NCBI RefSeq assembly: GCF_002234575.2
Contig: NZ_CP022464.2
Span: forward strand, 5,642,001-5,706,000
Source of the DNA: Enterocloster bolteae
GTDB lineage: Bacteria; Bacillota; Clostridia; Lachnospirales; Lachnospiraceae
DNA: 64,000 bases
Reading direction: 5' to 3'
Within the stretch, counting starts at the first letter, position 1, and each line of letters begins with the position of its first letter. Below, piece after piece: positions 16,405 through 25,048 of this stretch. The notes beneath the pieces are model-generated. The model saw only the letters and a list, made by a program, of their open reading frames with translations, had not been told where the DNA came from and ran no database searches. Made by a program: the position numbers and the translations under genes.

Positions 16405-18625
16405 GTGCTTTCGTATCGTCCTCCGGCGCAAACTGTTCGTAAACCTTAAGGTCATAAGGCTCACCTATTTTTTCCTTCAGAAGGTCCCTGAGCGCGAAAT
16501 TAGATTTGCGCAGCGTCAGGTTGGGGTTGTAGCAGGGGTCGCCATTTTGAATGATATCAGGCCACTTCCGTATGAAAATGGCTACCTCCCGGTTAAAGCG
16601 GGCTATCTTTTCAGGCGTATCCTCCAGTCCTCTGGACTTGGATTCATAGTGGTAAAAGCATGAATAAGGCGCATACACTACCATTTTCCCCAGGGCGCGT
16701 ACTTTCATGCAGTAATCAATGTCATTAAAGGCCACTGCCAGCTCCGGGCTCAAACCTCCCACCTGGTCAAAGACGGATTTCTTTGTCATGAGGCAGGCCG
16801 CCGTGACGGCGCTGTAGTCCTGGGCGCACATGGCTCTGTGGAAATAGCTGTTCTCGGCCTTATGAAGTCCGATAAATGTATGGCCCGCAATGCCGCCAAA
16901 GCCTATGACCACTCCGGCGTGCTGTATGGTGTCATCCCCATAGAGAAGTCTGGCTCCTGCAATGCCCACATCCTCCCTCTGGCAGAATCCCAGCATTTCA
17001 TTTATACTGTCCTCTTCAATCAGCTCCGTGTCATTGTTGAGCAGCAGCAGGTATTCACCCTTTGCAAAGGAGGCTCCGTAATTATTGATGGCTGAATAGT
17101 TGAAGCCCTCCTTCCAGGTAACCACCCGGAAATTGGTGTGCTCCGCCTGCATCTTATCATAGTAGGCGAAGGTTTCCTTCTGGGAACTGTTATTTTCCAC
17201 GATAATGAATTCCAGGTTCCGGTATGACGATTTCTCCATCAGGGACCGCACGCACACATCCAGGTCCTGGCTGTGGTCCTTGTTGGGGATGATAACAGAC
17301 ACCAGAGGTTCCCCCTGTATCTCAAAGGTGGTATGGTAAATGCCGTAATCCACGCCCTTCTCCACCTTCACCGCCGGAATTCCCATACGCTCATAGTGGG
17401 CCATGATGGCTCTGGATCCGGCCTCAAAGGCATACATCTTGCTCTCCGGGTTGCTGGCCGTGGAATTCTGATGGCAGCGCCAGTGATAGAGGACCTTTGG
17501 AATATGGTATACCCTCTTTGCTGCCTCCGTACACCGGAAAATGAAATCATAATCCTGGGCGCCGTCAAACTCCTGGCGGAATCCGCCCACCTGCTTTAAC
17601 AAATCCTGCCTTATGACGAACAGATGGCATATATAATTGACGCTGGTCAGCAAATCCGGGTTGAAATCCGGTTTGAAATGAGGGTCAAACAGGGCCTTTC
17701 CATCCATGTCCAGCTTATCTTCATCAGAATAAATAACCTGGCAGTCGGGATTTTCATTGATTGCCTTCACGACCTCATAAAAAGCATTAGGAGGAAGCGT
17801 ATCGTCATGATCGGCCAGGATGACAAAGTCTCCCCTGGCCATATCCAGGGCTGCATTGGTATTGCCTGAGATTCCGCGGTTGCTGCCCAGAATCTCATAG
17901 CGCACACGCCGGTCACGGTCCGCGTACTTCTTAAGCACGCGCTCGAGCCCCTCACCCCTGGGACTTCCGTCTGCAACACATATCTCCCAGTTTGTATAGG
18001 TCTGTTCCATGATAGAGTCCAGCATTTCCCTGAGATAGCGCTCCGGGGTCTTATAGGCGGGAATTACAACAGACAGCATGGGCTCAAAGTCAAATAAATG
18101 CTTTCTCTGCTCCGCCAGCTCCTCGTCCGTTGGTTTGGTCAGCTCATACCACTCGCTGTAATCATAATCATTGTCAATTCCCTGCAGCTTGTGCTTTGAC
18201 TTGACCACAAGGGCCTTAAGGCCATGCTCCTTCCAAAAATCCATGGCCACATGGACTGTCTCCATGTTCATCAGGTCCTTAAGCTTCTCCATGCGCTTGT
18301 GGGCCACGCTGGCCCGCCTGGCAATCAGTTCCTCATTGTACTTGATTTTTGCCTGGCGTCCCTCACAGCGGATCAGCAGGTAATAATCCTTCCCCCGCTC
18401 ATAGGGAAACTGGATGTCAAATCCAAATTCCCGGTCATAGACCTTCTTAAAATATATCTGGCTCACATCATCCCTGCGGGTATTTACATGCTTAAATTTT
18501 ACCGGCTGGCGCTTCTCATCCTCCACCCGGAAGGTGGCCTTGCTGTCAGGGGATTTACCTATAGCCCATCCGTTAAGGGTAATGGAATTCTCCCGGATGC
18601 GTACCACGTCTATCTTATATTTCAT
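16397..18625 (-). CDS. Two-domain GT2 glycosyltransferase
   Basis: 742 aa. An N-terminal ~110-residue beta-rich domain (KIDVVRIRENSITLNGWAIG onward) is followed by two GT-A modules: the first at about 150-370 (SVVIPAYKTP, ILADHDDTLPPN), the second at about 430-680 (SVIIPNKDHS, LLLNNDTELI). This layout is common in rhamnan and O-antigen clusters, where one protein adds two residues. The C-terminal ~60 residues are an extra tail. It overlaps the upstream gene by 4 nt (ATGA) and the downstream gene by 8 nt, so the three are translationally coupled. Sugar specificity is unknown. Confidence 0.9.
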   Translation of the reverse strand: MKYKIDVVRIRENSITLNGWAIGKSPDSKATFRVEDEKRQPVKFKHVNTRRDDVSQIYFKKVYDREFGFDIQFPYERGKDYYLLIRCEGRQAKIKYNEELIARRASVAHKRMEKLKDLMNMETVHVAMDFWKEHGLKALVVKSKHKLQGIDNDYDYSEWYELTKPTDEELAEQRKHLFDFEPMLSVVIPAYKTPERYLREMLDSIMEQTYTNWEICVADGSPRGEGLERVLKKYADRDRRVRYEILGSNRGISGNTNAALDMARGDFVILADHDDTLPPNAFYEVVKAINENPDCQVIYSDEDKLDMDGKALFDPHFKPDFNPDLLTSVNYICHLFVIRQDLLKQVGGFRQEFDGAQDYDFIFRCTEAAKRVYHIPKVLYHWRCHQNSTASNPESKMYAFEAGSRAIMAHYERMGIPAVKVEKGVDYGIYHTTFEIQGEPLVSVIIPNKDHSQDLDVCVRSLMEKSSYRNLEFIIVENNSSQKETFAYYDKMQAEHTNFRVVTWKEGFNYSAINNYGASFAKGEYLLLLNNDTELIEEDSINEMLGFCQREDVGIAGARLLYGDDTIQHAGVVIGFGGIAGHTFIGLHKAENSYFHRAMCAQDYSAVTAACLMTKKSVFDQVGGLSPELAVAFNDIDYCMKVRALGKMVVYAPYSCFYHYESKSRGLEDTPEKIARFNREVAIFIRKWPDIIQNGDPCYNPNLTLRKSNFALRDLLKEKIGEPYDLKVYEQFAPEDDTKAHE

Positions 18626-19587
18626 GCTTCATTACCGCCCTTTTTCTCTTCCTCGTTAAAATTAATACGCTCTTCCTCAATAACCAGAGGCCGCTTCATC
18701 ACCCGCTGGTTAATACTCATGATATACTCTCCCAGAAAACCGATGAAGAACAGCTGTACCGACCCCAAAAACAGCATTCCGATCAGCATGGGCGCCATGC
18801 CTGCCGGGAAACGGTCCCACCAAATCAGCTTCATTACCAGGTAGACCATGGCGATGAGCATGCTGACAACAGCGCATATGCTGCCGAAAATCGTAGCCAG
18901 ACGCAGGCCTGCTTTTGTATAGGAAGTAACGCTGAGCATGGCGGCGTCATACAGACGATAAAAGTTATTATGGGTCTTGCCCGCCCTGCGGCGCGGCTGC
19001 TCATAGGGAATCTCCTTGCGGCGGTATCCCAGCTCAGCCACGATTCCCCTGAGGAAAGGAGTGGGGTCATCCAGGTTGCGTAAGACCTCGATGAACTCCC
19101 TGTCATAGAGACCGGAACCGGTAAAATGCTCAATCTGCTCCACATCCGACAATTTCTTGATGGTCTTGTAATAGCAGCTTCTGAGCCAGTACATCAGACG
19201 GTTTTCCTTGCTGCTGGTCTTGATGCCGATAACGATTTTATATCCCTTCTCCCACTCATGGATGTATTTAGGTATCATTTCCACAGGGTCCTGGAAATCC
19301 GCCACCATCTCAATAACGCAGTCTCCGGTGACCTGGAGCATTCCGTAATAGGGGGAATTGAACTGGCCGAAATTCCGGGCATTGAGTATGGCCTTGATGC
19401 GCGGGTTGTCCGCGCACAGGCCCCGGATGATATCCCTGGTGCCATCTGTGGAATCATTATCAATGAATACCAGCTCATAGTCATACTGCGGCAGCTCTTT
19501 TTCCAGGATTTCCGTCACTGCCCTGCTGATAGGGCCTACATTTTCCGCTTCATTATAACAGGGAATCAATACGCTGATTTTCTTCAT
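18622..19587 (-). CDS. GtrB/DPM1-like polyprenyl-phosphate glycosyltransferase
   Basis: 321 aa: a GT2 domain with LIPCYNEAENV, FIDNDSTDGT and EMVADFQDP, then two C-terminal transmembrane helices (about 235-258 and 270-292) and a basic tail. This is the GtrB/ArnC type, which makes undecaprenyl-phosphate-sugar as a donor for extracytoplasmic modification of a glycopolymer. No GtrA-like flippase or GtrC transferase is seen in the cluster. It overlaps the next gene by 4 nt. Confidence 0.9.
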   Translation of the reverse strand: MKKISVLIPCYNEAENVGPISRAVTEILEKELPQYDYELVFIDNDSTDGTRDIIRGLCADNPRIKAILNARNFGQFNSPYYGMLQVTGDCVIEMVADFQDPVEMIPKYIHEWEKGYKIVIGIKTSSKENRLMYWLRSCYYKTIKKLSDVEQIEHFTGSGLYDREFIEVLRNLDDPTPFLRGIVAELGYRRKEIPYEQPRRRAGKTHNNFYRLYDAAMLSVTSYTKAGLRLATIFGSICAVVSMLIAMVYLVMKLIWWDRFPAGMAPMLIGMLFLGSVQLFFIGFLGEYIMSINQRVMKRPLVIEEERINFNEEEKKGGNEA

Positions 19588-19593
19588 ATCTCT

Positions 19594-20541
19594 CTATGCT
19601 TCTTCTTTCTCTATGGTTTCTTCGATGCCTTGGCGGAAGGTATAGCGCTCCTGCCATCTGCCGCCTGTGAGTCTCTTAAGTCTGGTAATGTCAGGCCGGA
19701 TGGACAGGGCGCCCTCTTTGGCCTGTACAAAGGTCCCGTACTCCAGCGTTCCCTTAAATCCTACGATATCATGGATTTCCTCCACAAAGGACCGGAGGGG
19801 CCTGGTATCCTGGCTGGCTATGTTGACAATAGCGCTTATGGGACTGCTGTCCTTTTTTAAACCAGGTTCTTCATTTACGGCCTGCCTGTATAATTCATAT
19901 ACTGCCTGTACCGCATCCTCAATATACATAAAATTCCACATATGCCTGCACGCGCTCAGGGAAACCTTCTTATCCTGCCTTAAATCCCGCACCAGGGTGG
20001 ATATGATGGACCATGGATGATCCCCGCAGCCGTACACACTGAAAAATCTCAGATGGTAATAGTGAAGGCCCAGACGGCTGCAAAGGGGAGCTGCCTTCTG
20101 GTAAAACTCCCATTTTGCCTTTCCGTATTCATTGATGGGACGGCAGGGCGCTTCCTCTTCCATGATTCCGTCAACAGCCCCGTATTCCACTCTGGAACCA
20201 GCGTCCATGAATACCCGGCATCCCAGACGTCCGGCTGCCTCCACACAGTCCAGGGAGCCTGCCACATTGCGGGCCTGAACCTCCGGCGAGTCTATCTCCT
20301 CCCGGTTCACACCTCCCCAGGCCATATGGAAAAAGCCGTCTGCATGTCCCACCTCAGGGACGCATTCCAAAACATGGGCCAGGTCGCAGGCCACTGTATG
20401 CAGTCTCTCATGAACAGGAAGGGCGTCCAGATGAAGGGAACCCGGACGCACCAGGGCGTACACATGGGCCCCCTGCTCCAGAAACACCCTGGCCAGATTG
20501 CTTCCGATAAAACCGGTTGCTCCGGTAATTACTACGCGCAT
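19594..20541 (-). CDS. NAD(P)-dependent epimerase/dehydratase (extended SDR)
   Basis: 315 aa. N-terminal Rossmann motif GATGFIGS, then a catalytic region in which Tyr-x3-Lys is visible as YGKAKWE (preceded by a Ser/Thr-poor stretch); SVYGCGDHPWS is the usual substrate-domain pattern. It acts on a nucleotide-linked sugar (epimerase, dehydratase or reductase). It is a clear paralogue of the epimerase at 21685-22728, sharing PI/VSEYGK, GDHPWS and RPLKSY-like stretches. The two bracket the methyltransferase, suggesting successive steps on one sugar. Confidence 0.85.
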   Translation of the reverse strand: MRVVITGATGFIGSNLARVFLEQGAHVYALVRPGSLHLDALPVHERLHTVACDLAHVLECVPEVGHADGFFHMAWGGVNREEIDSPEVQARNVAGSLDCVEAAGRLGCRVFMDAGSRVEYGAVDGIMEEEAPCRPINEYGKAKWEFYQKAAPLCSRLGLHYYHLRFFSVYGCGDHPWSIISTLVRDLRQDKKVSLSACRHMWNFMYIEDAVQAVYELYRQAVNEEPGLKKDSSPISAIVNIASQDTRPLRSFVEEIHDIVGFKGTLEYGTFVQAKEGALSIRPDITRLKRLTGGRWQERYTFRQGIEETIEKEEA

Positions 20542-20554
20542 GTTATCATCCCTC

Positions 20555-21694
20555 CTAAACCATCTCCAGATGGTTGGAACGCATGGCCCTGATTTCCACG
20601 GCGGTCCCGAACTTCTGGCGTATGCTTGCCGCTATCTCATCCGTATAACCGGGGGCCGTGATTATGATGGCATCCACCGGGTGTTCATGGAAATGGTCCG
20701 GTCCAACGATGGGAAGATGGGACGCGGGGGCAAACTTTCCCTGCTTAAAGGGTGCGGAATCTATGATATACCTTGCCTTTTCCCCCAGCTTGGTAGTGGC
20801 TGCAAGGGTAAAGCCCTGGTGGCTGGCTCCCCAGATGGCCACCTTCTTATCCCAGGCATCCAGATACTTCATATAAGTCTCCATCTCCCGTTTCAAATTC
20901 ACATAACACTCCAGCAGGTTCTCCGTATCCATCTGCGGACGCTTCCTTACAATAACGGAAAGGGTGTCCCTGTTGATAACCTCGCACTCTTCTACCTGGA
21001 ACCCGTTGCGCTCCAGAAGGGGGGTAAGGGTCTCAAAGGTGTAGTAGGCCAGATGGTCCCGTATCAGTTCATAATAGCTGTTGTGGTCCATGATATATTC
21101 AAAGCTTGGGACTGTGATAAGCCCCATGGCATCGTCCTCCAGGTTGCGGTATATGGCCTGAAGCATGGTGCTGGGGTCCGGCTGGTGCTCCAGGAAATTA
21201 AAGGACAGGAATACGTCATACAGCCCGCCGGCAAACCGCGTATCCTCTGTCTCCGTAAACCCTTCCGTCACATCCAGCCCCTGGGCCCTTGCCAGCTCCA
21301 CCAGGTGGGGATCATGCTCTATGCCGTGGACCTCCACCGGAAATTCCGACAGAACCTTTAAGAATTCTCCCTGGCCGCACCCCACTTCGATGAATTTCTT
21401 TCCCTCCAGATGATAGCTGTCAATGAGATGCTTATACTGGTATCTGCGCAGCTCCACCATGGTCTTTGAAAAGCCGCCGGCCCGAATTACATCCCGGTAA
21501 TAGTCCACCGGCTCACAGTCAAACTGGACCAGTCCGCAGCCCATGCACTGGCATAAATCCAGGGTCAGTCCCCGGTCCTCCTTTACCCCCTGTGCATCCG
21601 GCATGTGCTGGGCCGAGGCAGGCATATTATCTAACGTAAGCAGCGGCGTCTCCCATAACGGGGCGCCGCAGGCGATGCATCGTTTCATAGACAA
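20555..21694 (-). CDS. NDP-sugar C-methyltransferase-like SAM enzyme
   Basis: 379 aa in three parts: a zinc-binding head with C6, C9, C50 and C53 (CIACG, CMGCG), a class I SAM fold at about 95-210 with EVGCGQGEF and FNFLEHQPDP, and a C-terminal domain from about 280 with AIWGASHQGF. This order is that of the TylC3/NovU-type sugar C-methyltransferases, which put a methyl branch on a 4-keto NDP-sugar. It overlaps the downstream epimerase start region by 10 nt (21685-21694). Together with the two SDR enzymes it suggests a methyl-branched deoxysugar, which is inference. Confidence 0.87.
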   Translation of the reverse strand: MSMKRCIACGAPLWETPLLTLDNMPASAQHMPDAQGVKEDRGLTLDLCQCMGCGLVQFDCEPVDYYRDVIRAGGFSKTMVELRRYQYKHLIDSYHLEGKKFIEVGCGQGEFLKVLSEFPVEVHGIEHDPHLVELARAQGLDVTEGFTETEDTRFAGGLYDVFLSFNFLEHQPDPSTMLQAIYRNLEDDAMGLITVPSFEYIMDHNSYYELIRDHLAYYTFETLTPLLERNGFQVEECEVINRDTLSVIVRKRPQMDTENLLECYVNLKREMETYMKYLDAWDKKVAIWGASHQGFTLAATTKLGEKARYIIDSAPFKQGKFAPASHLPIVGPDHFHEHPVDAIIITAPGYTDEIAASIRQKFGTAVEIRAMRSNHLEMV

Positions 21695-22728
21695 TTCTCC
21701 TTATATAATCCAATCATTTCCCTGATTCCGTCCTCAAACGAAATCTCCTGGGCGAATCCTGCTGCTTCCTTAAGCTTCCTGATATCCGGCACCAGGGATA
21801 CCACTCCCTCTGCATTGGGCGGCCGTTTTCCATATTCATAGGTGCCCTTTTCACCGCAGAGCCGGTGCATCTGTTCAATGTACGACTTAAGGGGGCGGGT
21901 GTCTTCTCCTGCCACATTATACACGCCGGCCGGTACTTTGGCAAGCAGAAGCCCTGTCAGGGCCCTGGCCGCATCCCTCACATGAAGGAAATTCCACTGC
22001 TGGGTACATTCCCCAAGCTCCATCCTGCCTCCTTTAAGAAAGGTATTGAGGCAGGTGGACACCAGGGACCAGGGATGGTCTCCGGGACCGTAAACGCTGA
22101 ATATCCTGGCATGGATATAATCAATCCCCAGGGCCTTTGCCTCTTCCCCTGCCCTGCGGCATACCTCCAGCTTGTCCTTTCCGTATTCAGAGACAGGATG
22201 GCACAAAATCTCCTCGCCCATAACGCCGTCCGCAATGCCGTACTCGGCCTGGGAGCCGCAAAAAAGAAACCTGGCGCACCCCAGACGGGCTGCCGTGTGA
22301 AGGGAATCCAGGGCATACCCGATGTTGCGGGCCTGGACATGAGGGTCCTGGCGGTTGGCGCTGCCGGCCCCCTCCCAGCCCAGATGAAGCCACAGGTCTG
22401 CCTTTGTTTTGAGGTCAGAACGGGATTTTAAAACCGGACAGGAGACCAGTTCCGGGCAGGCATCCAGCTTACCGATGTCCTTTAGGGCAAAGGGAAGGAC
22501 GGTAATGCGCCCCCCTTCTTTTCCGGCTTCTTTTCCAGCCTTATTGCCTGTCTCTTCCCCAGTCTCTTCTTCTGTCTTTTCCCCGGCTTCCGCCCCGGGC
22601 TGTTCAAGCCGGCCTCGCCCCGGAGAGTCCGGCCTTACCACGGCAAATACATGATGGCCTCCGGCCAGCAGCTCTTTTGTAACAGCCTTTCCGATAAAAC
22701 TGGTAGCTCCTGTTACGATTACACGCAT
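21685..22728 (-). CDS. NAD(P)-dependent epimerase/dehydratase with low-complexity insert
   Basis: 347 aa extended SDR. GATSFIGKAV forms the nucleotide loop; VSEYGKDKLE supplies the Tyr-x3-Lys pair; GPGDHPWS and YNVAGEDTRPLKSY lie in the substrate domain. Residues 46-73 are a Glu/Gly/Lys/Ala repeat (EETGEETG, KAGKEAGKEGG) inserted after the second Rossmann strand, absent from its paralogue at 19594-20541, so it is probably a surface loop expansion. The enzyme core seems intact. It likely acts on the same nucleotide sugar as its paralogue. Confidence 0.85.
   Translation of the reverse strand: MRVIVTGATSFIGKAVTKELLAGGHHVFAVVRPDSPGRGRLEQPGAEAGEKTEEETGEETGNKAGKEAGKEGGRITVLPFALKDIGKLDACPELVSCPVLKSRSDLKTKADLWLHLGWEGAGSANRQDPHVQARNIGYALDSLHTAARLGCARFLFCGSQAEYGIADGVMGEEILCHPVSEYGKDKLEVCRRAGEEAKALGIDYIHARIFSVYGPGDHPWSLVSTCLNTFLKGGRMELGECTQQWNFLHVRDAARALTGLLLAKVPAGVYNVAGEDTRPLKSYIEQMHRLCGEKGTYEYGKRPPNAEGVVSLVPDIRKLKEAAGFAQEISFEDGIREMIGLYKENCL
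22510..22593. repeat. Coding low-complexity repeat in the epimerase
   Basis: Degenerate 12-15-bp units on the plus strand (TCTTCCCCAGTC, TTTTCCGGCTTC types) encode a Glu/Gly/Lys/Ala-rich 28-residue loop. Confidence 0.7.
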
Positions 22729-22792
22729 AACATATACTCCTTCTTATCCCGGATCCCCCGCAACAGGCCTGTCCTTTGGTCTGCTGGCAGGT

Positions 22793-24799
22793 CTATCCCT
22801 TGATCCTGGGAATAATCATATTTTCATCCATCTCCTCATCCGGCAGGAAGGGCGACAGGTCCTCCAGGGGCGGCGACACCATGGTGCCGTCCGGCAGTCT
22901 CTTGGCGGATGACTTGGGTTCAAAGTTCTGGTCCATGGACACGAATACCTCGCAGATAGCAGGTCCCTCTGCCGCCAGGGTTTTCTCCACAGCCTCCCCC
23001 AGCTCGCTGTTGTGCCTTGCTGACACGTAGGGGTAGCCGTAGGCCGCCGCCAGCTTATCCAGAGCCGGGAAGCTCAAATCCCCGCTGTCCACGCCGATTC
23101 CAATCAGCGGCTCCCCAAAGAAATTCTTCTGGGTCTGGCGGATGGAATGGTATCCCCCGTTGTTAATCACAAATATCTTGATCCCCATTCTGTGGTGGAT
23201 GATGGTCTGCAGCTCCTGAAGATTCATCTGCATGCTTCCGTCCCCTGTCACCAGGATCAGGTCCTCCCCGCTTCTGTCCCCGCCCTGGCTGTAGCAGCCC
23301 TTATCCCTGGAAGCGGTCCAGGCGCCTATGGCTGCCGGCAGGTCATATCCCATGGAGGCAATGGCGGAATTGGTGATGAAACGCTGGCCCTTCTTAATGA
23401 TATAGGCGTGTCCCCCCACCACACAGGCGGAGCCATTGCCCACCACCGTCACCTGCCCCTCTCTCAGGCGGCTGCTGACAGCATGGATAAACGCGTACAC
23501 ATTGGCCGGTTCCTCATCCGTATGGGCAAAGTGCTTGGGCAGTATAACAGGATATTTCTCCTTCCACATGGCGCAGGTTCTGCTCCATGTCATATCCCTG
23601 AGGCCCTTTCCTCCGTCAAACACCTGTCTGCTGCCTGGACGGCTGACGCTCTCAGGGAGATTTCCCTCTTCCTCTGCCAAAACGCGGTCCAGAACCAGGT
23701 CCAGCTGTTCCAGAAGATCCTTTGCATCGGCATGGACCCGCATGTCGCTGTGGACTGATGGCTTCTTCAGCTCTTCCTCATCTATATCATTGACAATCAC
23801 ATAAGCCTCCCTGGCCCATGTCTCAAAGTTATATCCCACCTGCCGGATGCTCAGACGGCTTCCAATGGAGAGCACCAGGTCGCTGTTTTGAATGGCAAAA
23901 TTCCCAGGCCTGTCCCCCATATTGCCTGCACGGCCCACGTACAGGGGGTGGGTGTCATACATGATATCTTCGCTGTCCCAGCCCGTAATCACGGGAACGC
24001 CCAGCTTTTCGGCCACATCCATGAACAAATCATGGGCTCCCGCTATGCGGATTCCGTTGCCCGCATTGATGACAGGGCGCTTTGCAGCCCTTATCTTATC
24101 TATAATAGTCCGGGCGGCTGAAACATCCACCTTTCCCGGCAGTACCTGGCGGTGTTCTCCCTTTCCCGCCTCGTCCTCCGGTATCCCGTGTCCCCCGTCC
24201 TTTCCGGCCCAGCCGTTTCCTCCGGCCTCGTAGTCAGCCGCGTCAAAGCCAGGAAGCTCCTCTGTCTCCACAAATGCTCCCTGTACATTCAGGGGAATAT
24301 CCAGCCAGCAGGGGCCCGGACGCCCGGACCGGGCCAGGTAAAGAGCCTTCTCCAGACAGTACCTGATCCTCATGGGATCAATGACCATCTCCGAATACTT
24401 TGTCATACAGTCAATGGCTTTACAGATATCAAACTCCTGGTCGCCCATGGCGCGGATGCCCACACCGGACCACCTGGCCGTTGTATCATAGCGCACCTGC
24501 CCCGACAGTACCAGCATGGGAATGGAATCCAGCCATCCCCCCACCACACCGGTAATTGCATTGGTTCCTCCCGGACCGGTGGTGACGCACAGCGCCGCGA
24601 TGCGGTTGTGAATCCTGGCATAAGCCTCAGCAGCCATGGCGCATGCCTGCTCATGGTGGTTATAAATACAGTGAAGCCCCTCCTGGTGCCCCAGGCCGTC
24701 ATCCAGATGCATGGCGCCTCCCCCTGTCACCATGAAAGCCTGGCTGATTCCCTCCTCCACCAGCTTGCCTGCTATATAATTGGAAATCTTCATTTTCAT
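22793..24799 (-). CDS. Thiamine-diphosphate enzyme, acetolactate synthase-like
   Basis: 668 aa with the three domains of the ALS/POX family: N-terminal PYR domain with E50 (the Glu that activates thiamine, in NHHEQA) and TTGPGGTNA, a middle domain from about residue 235, and a C-terminal PP domain with GDGSMQMNLQEL...INN that holds Mg-ThDP. It is longer than catabolic ALS and has a Gly/Glu/Lys insert (about 195-235). It is the first gene of the polysaccharide run, 64 bp upstream of the epimerase, so a role in sugar or side-chain synthesis (as YerE in yersiniose synthesis) is more likely than branched amino acid synthesis. No ilvN-type subunit is present. Confidence 0.82.
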   Translation of the reverse strand: MKMKISNYIAGKLVEEGISQAFMVTGGGAMHLDDGLGHQEGLHCIYNHHEQACAMAAEAYARIHNRIAALCVTTGPGGTNAITGVVGGWLDSIPMLVLSGQVRYDTTARWSGVGIRAMGDQEFDICKAIDCMTKYSEMVIDPMRIRYCLEKALYLARSGRPGPCWLDIPLNVQGAFVETEELPGFDAADYEAGGNGWAGKDGGHGIPEDEAGKGEHRQVLPGKVDVSAARTIIDKIRAAKRPVINAGNGIRIAGAHDLFMDVAEKLGVPVITGWDSEDIMYDTHPLYVGRAGNMGDRPGNFAIQNSDLVLSIGSRLSIRQVGYNFETWAREAYVIVNDIDEEELKKPSVHSDMRVHADAKDLLEQLDLVLDRVLAEEEGNLPESVSRPGSRQVFDGGKGLRDMTWSRTCAMWKEKYPVILPKHFAHTDEEPANVYAFIHAVSSRLREGQVTVVGNGSACVVGGHAYIIKKGQRFITNSAIASMGYDLPAAIGAWTASRDKGCYSQGGDRSGEDLILVTGDGSMQMNLQELQTIIHHRMGIKIFVINNGGYHSIRQTQKNFFGEPLIGIGVDSGDLSFPALDKLAAAYGYPYVSARHNSELGEAVEKTLAAEGPAICEVFVSMDQNFEPKSSAKRLPDGTMVSPPLEDLSPFLPDEEMDENMIIPRIKG

Positions 24800-25048
24800 A
24801 AATTAAGGTCCCCCTTCCGGTCTATCAACTATGGAGAGTATAGCATAAAACGCCTTAAAATAATACTATATTTTCTCTTACAATGACCGCCGGAGCGGCT
24901 TTAGGGGCCCCCCTCCAGTGCCTTCCATAACTTCCAGCAACCATCACTATCATTACACATTCATGTCCGTTATAATAAACCACGTAATGCAACACCGGAT
25001 TTTCGGCCACAGACAAACACACATATCAAAAAGGAGAGATTCATTATT
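24800..25048. other. Divergent intergenic region with promoters
   Basis: 249 bp between the polysaccharide cluster and the wall-binding protein gene. A TATAAT-like element is visible near 24971-24978 (CGTTATAATAAACC) for the rightward gene. No clear RNA structure was seen. Confidence 0.4.

Noticed and set aside
22793..24799. Classical acetolactate synthase for branched-chain amino acids (ilvB)
   Set aside because: No ilvN, ilvC or ilvD alongside, extra length and insert, and position at the head of a polysaccharide operon.
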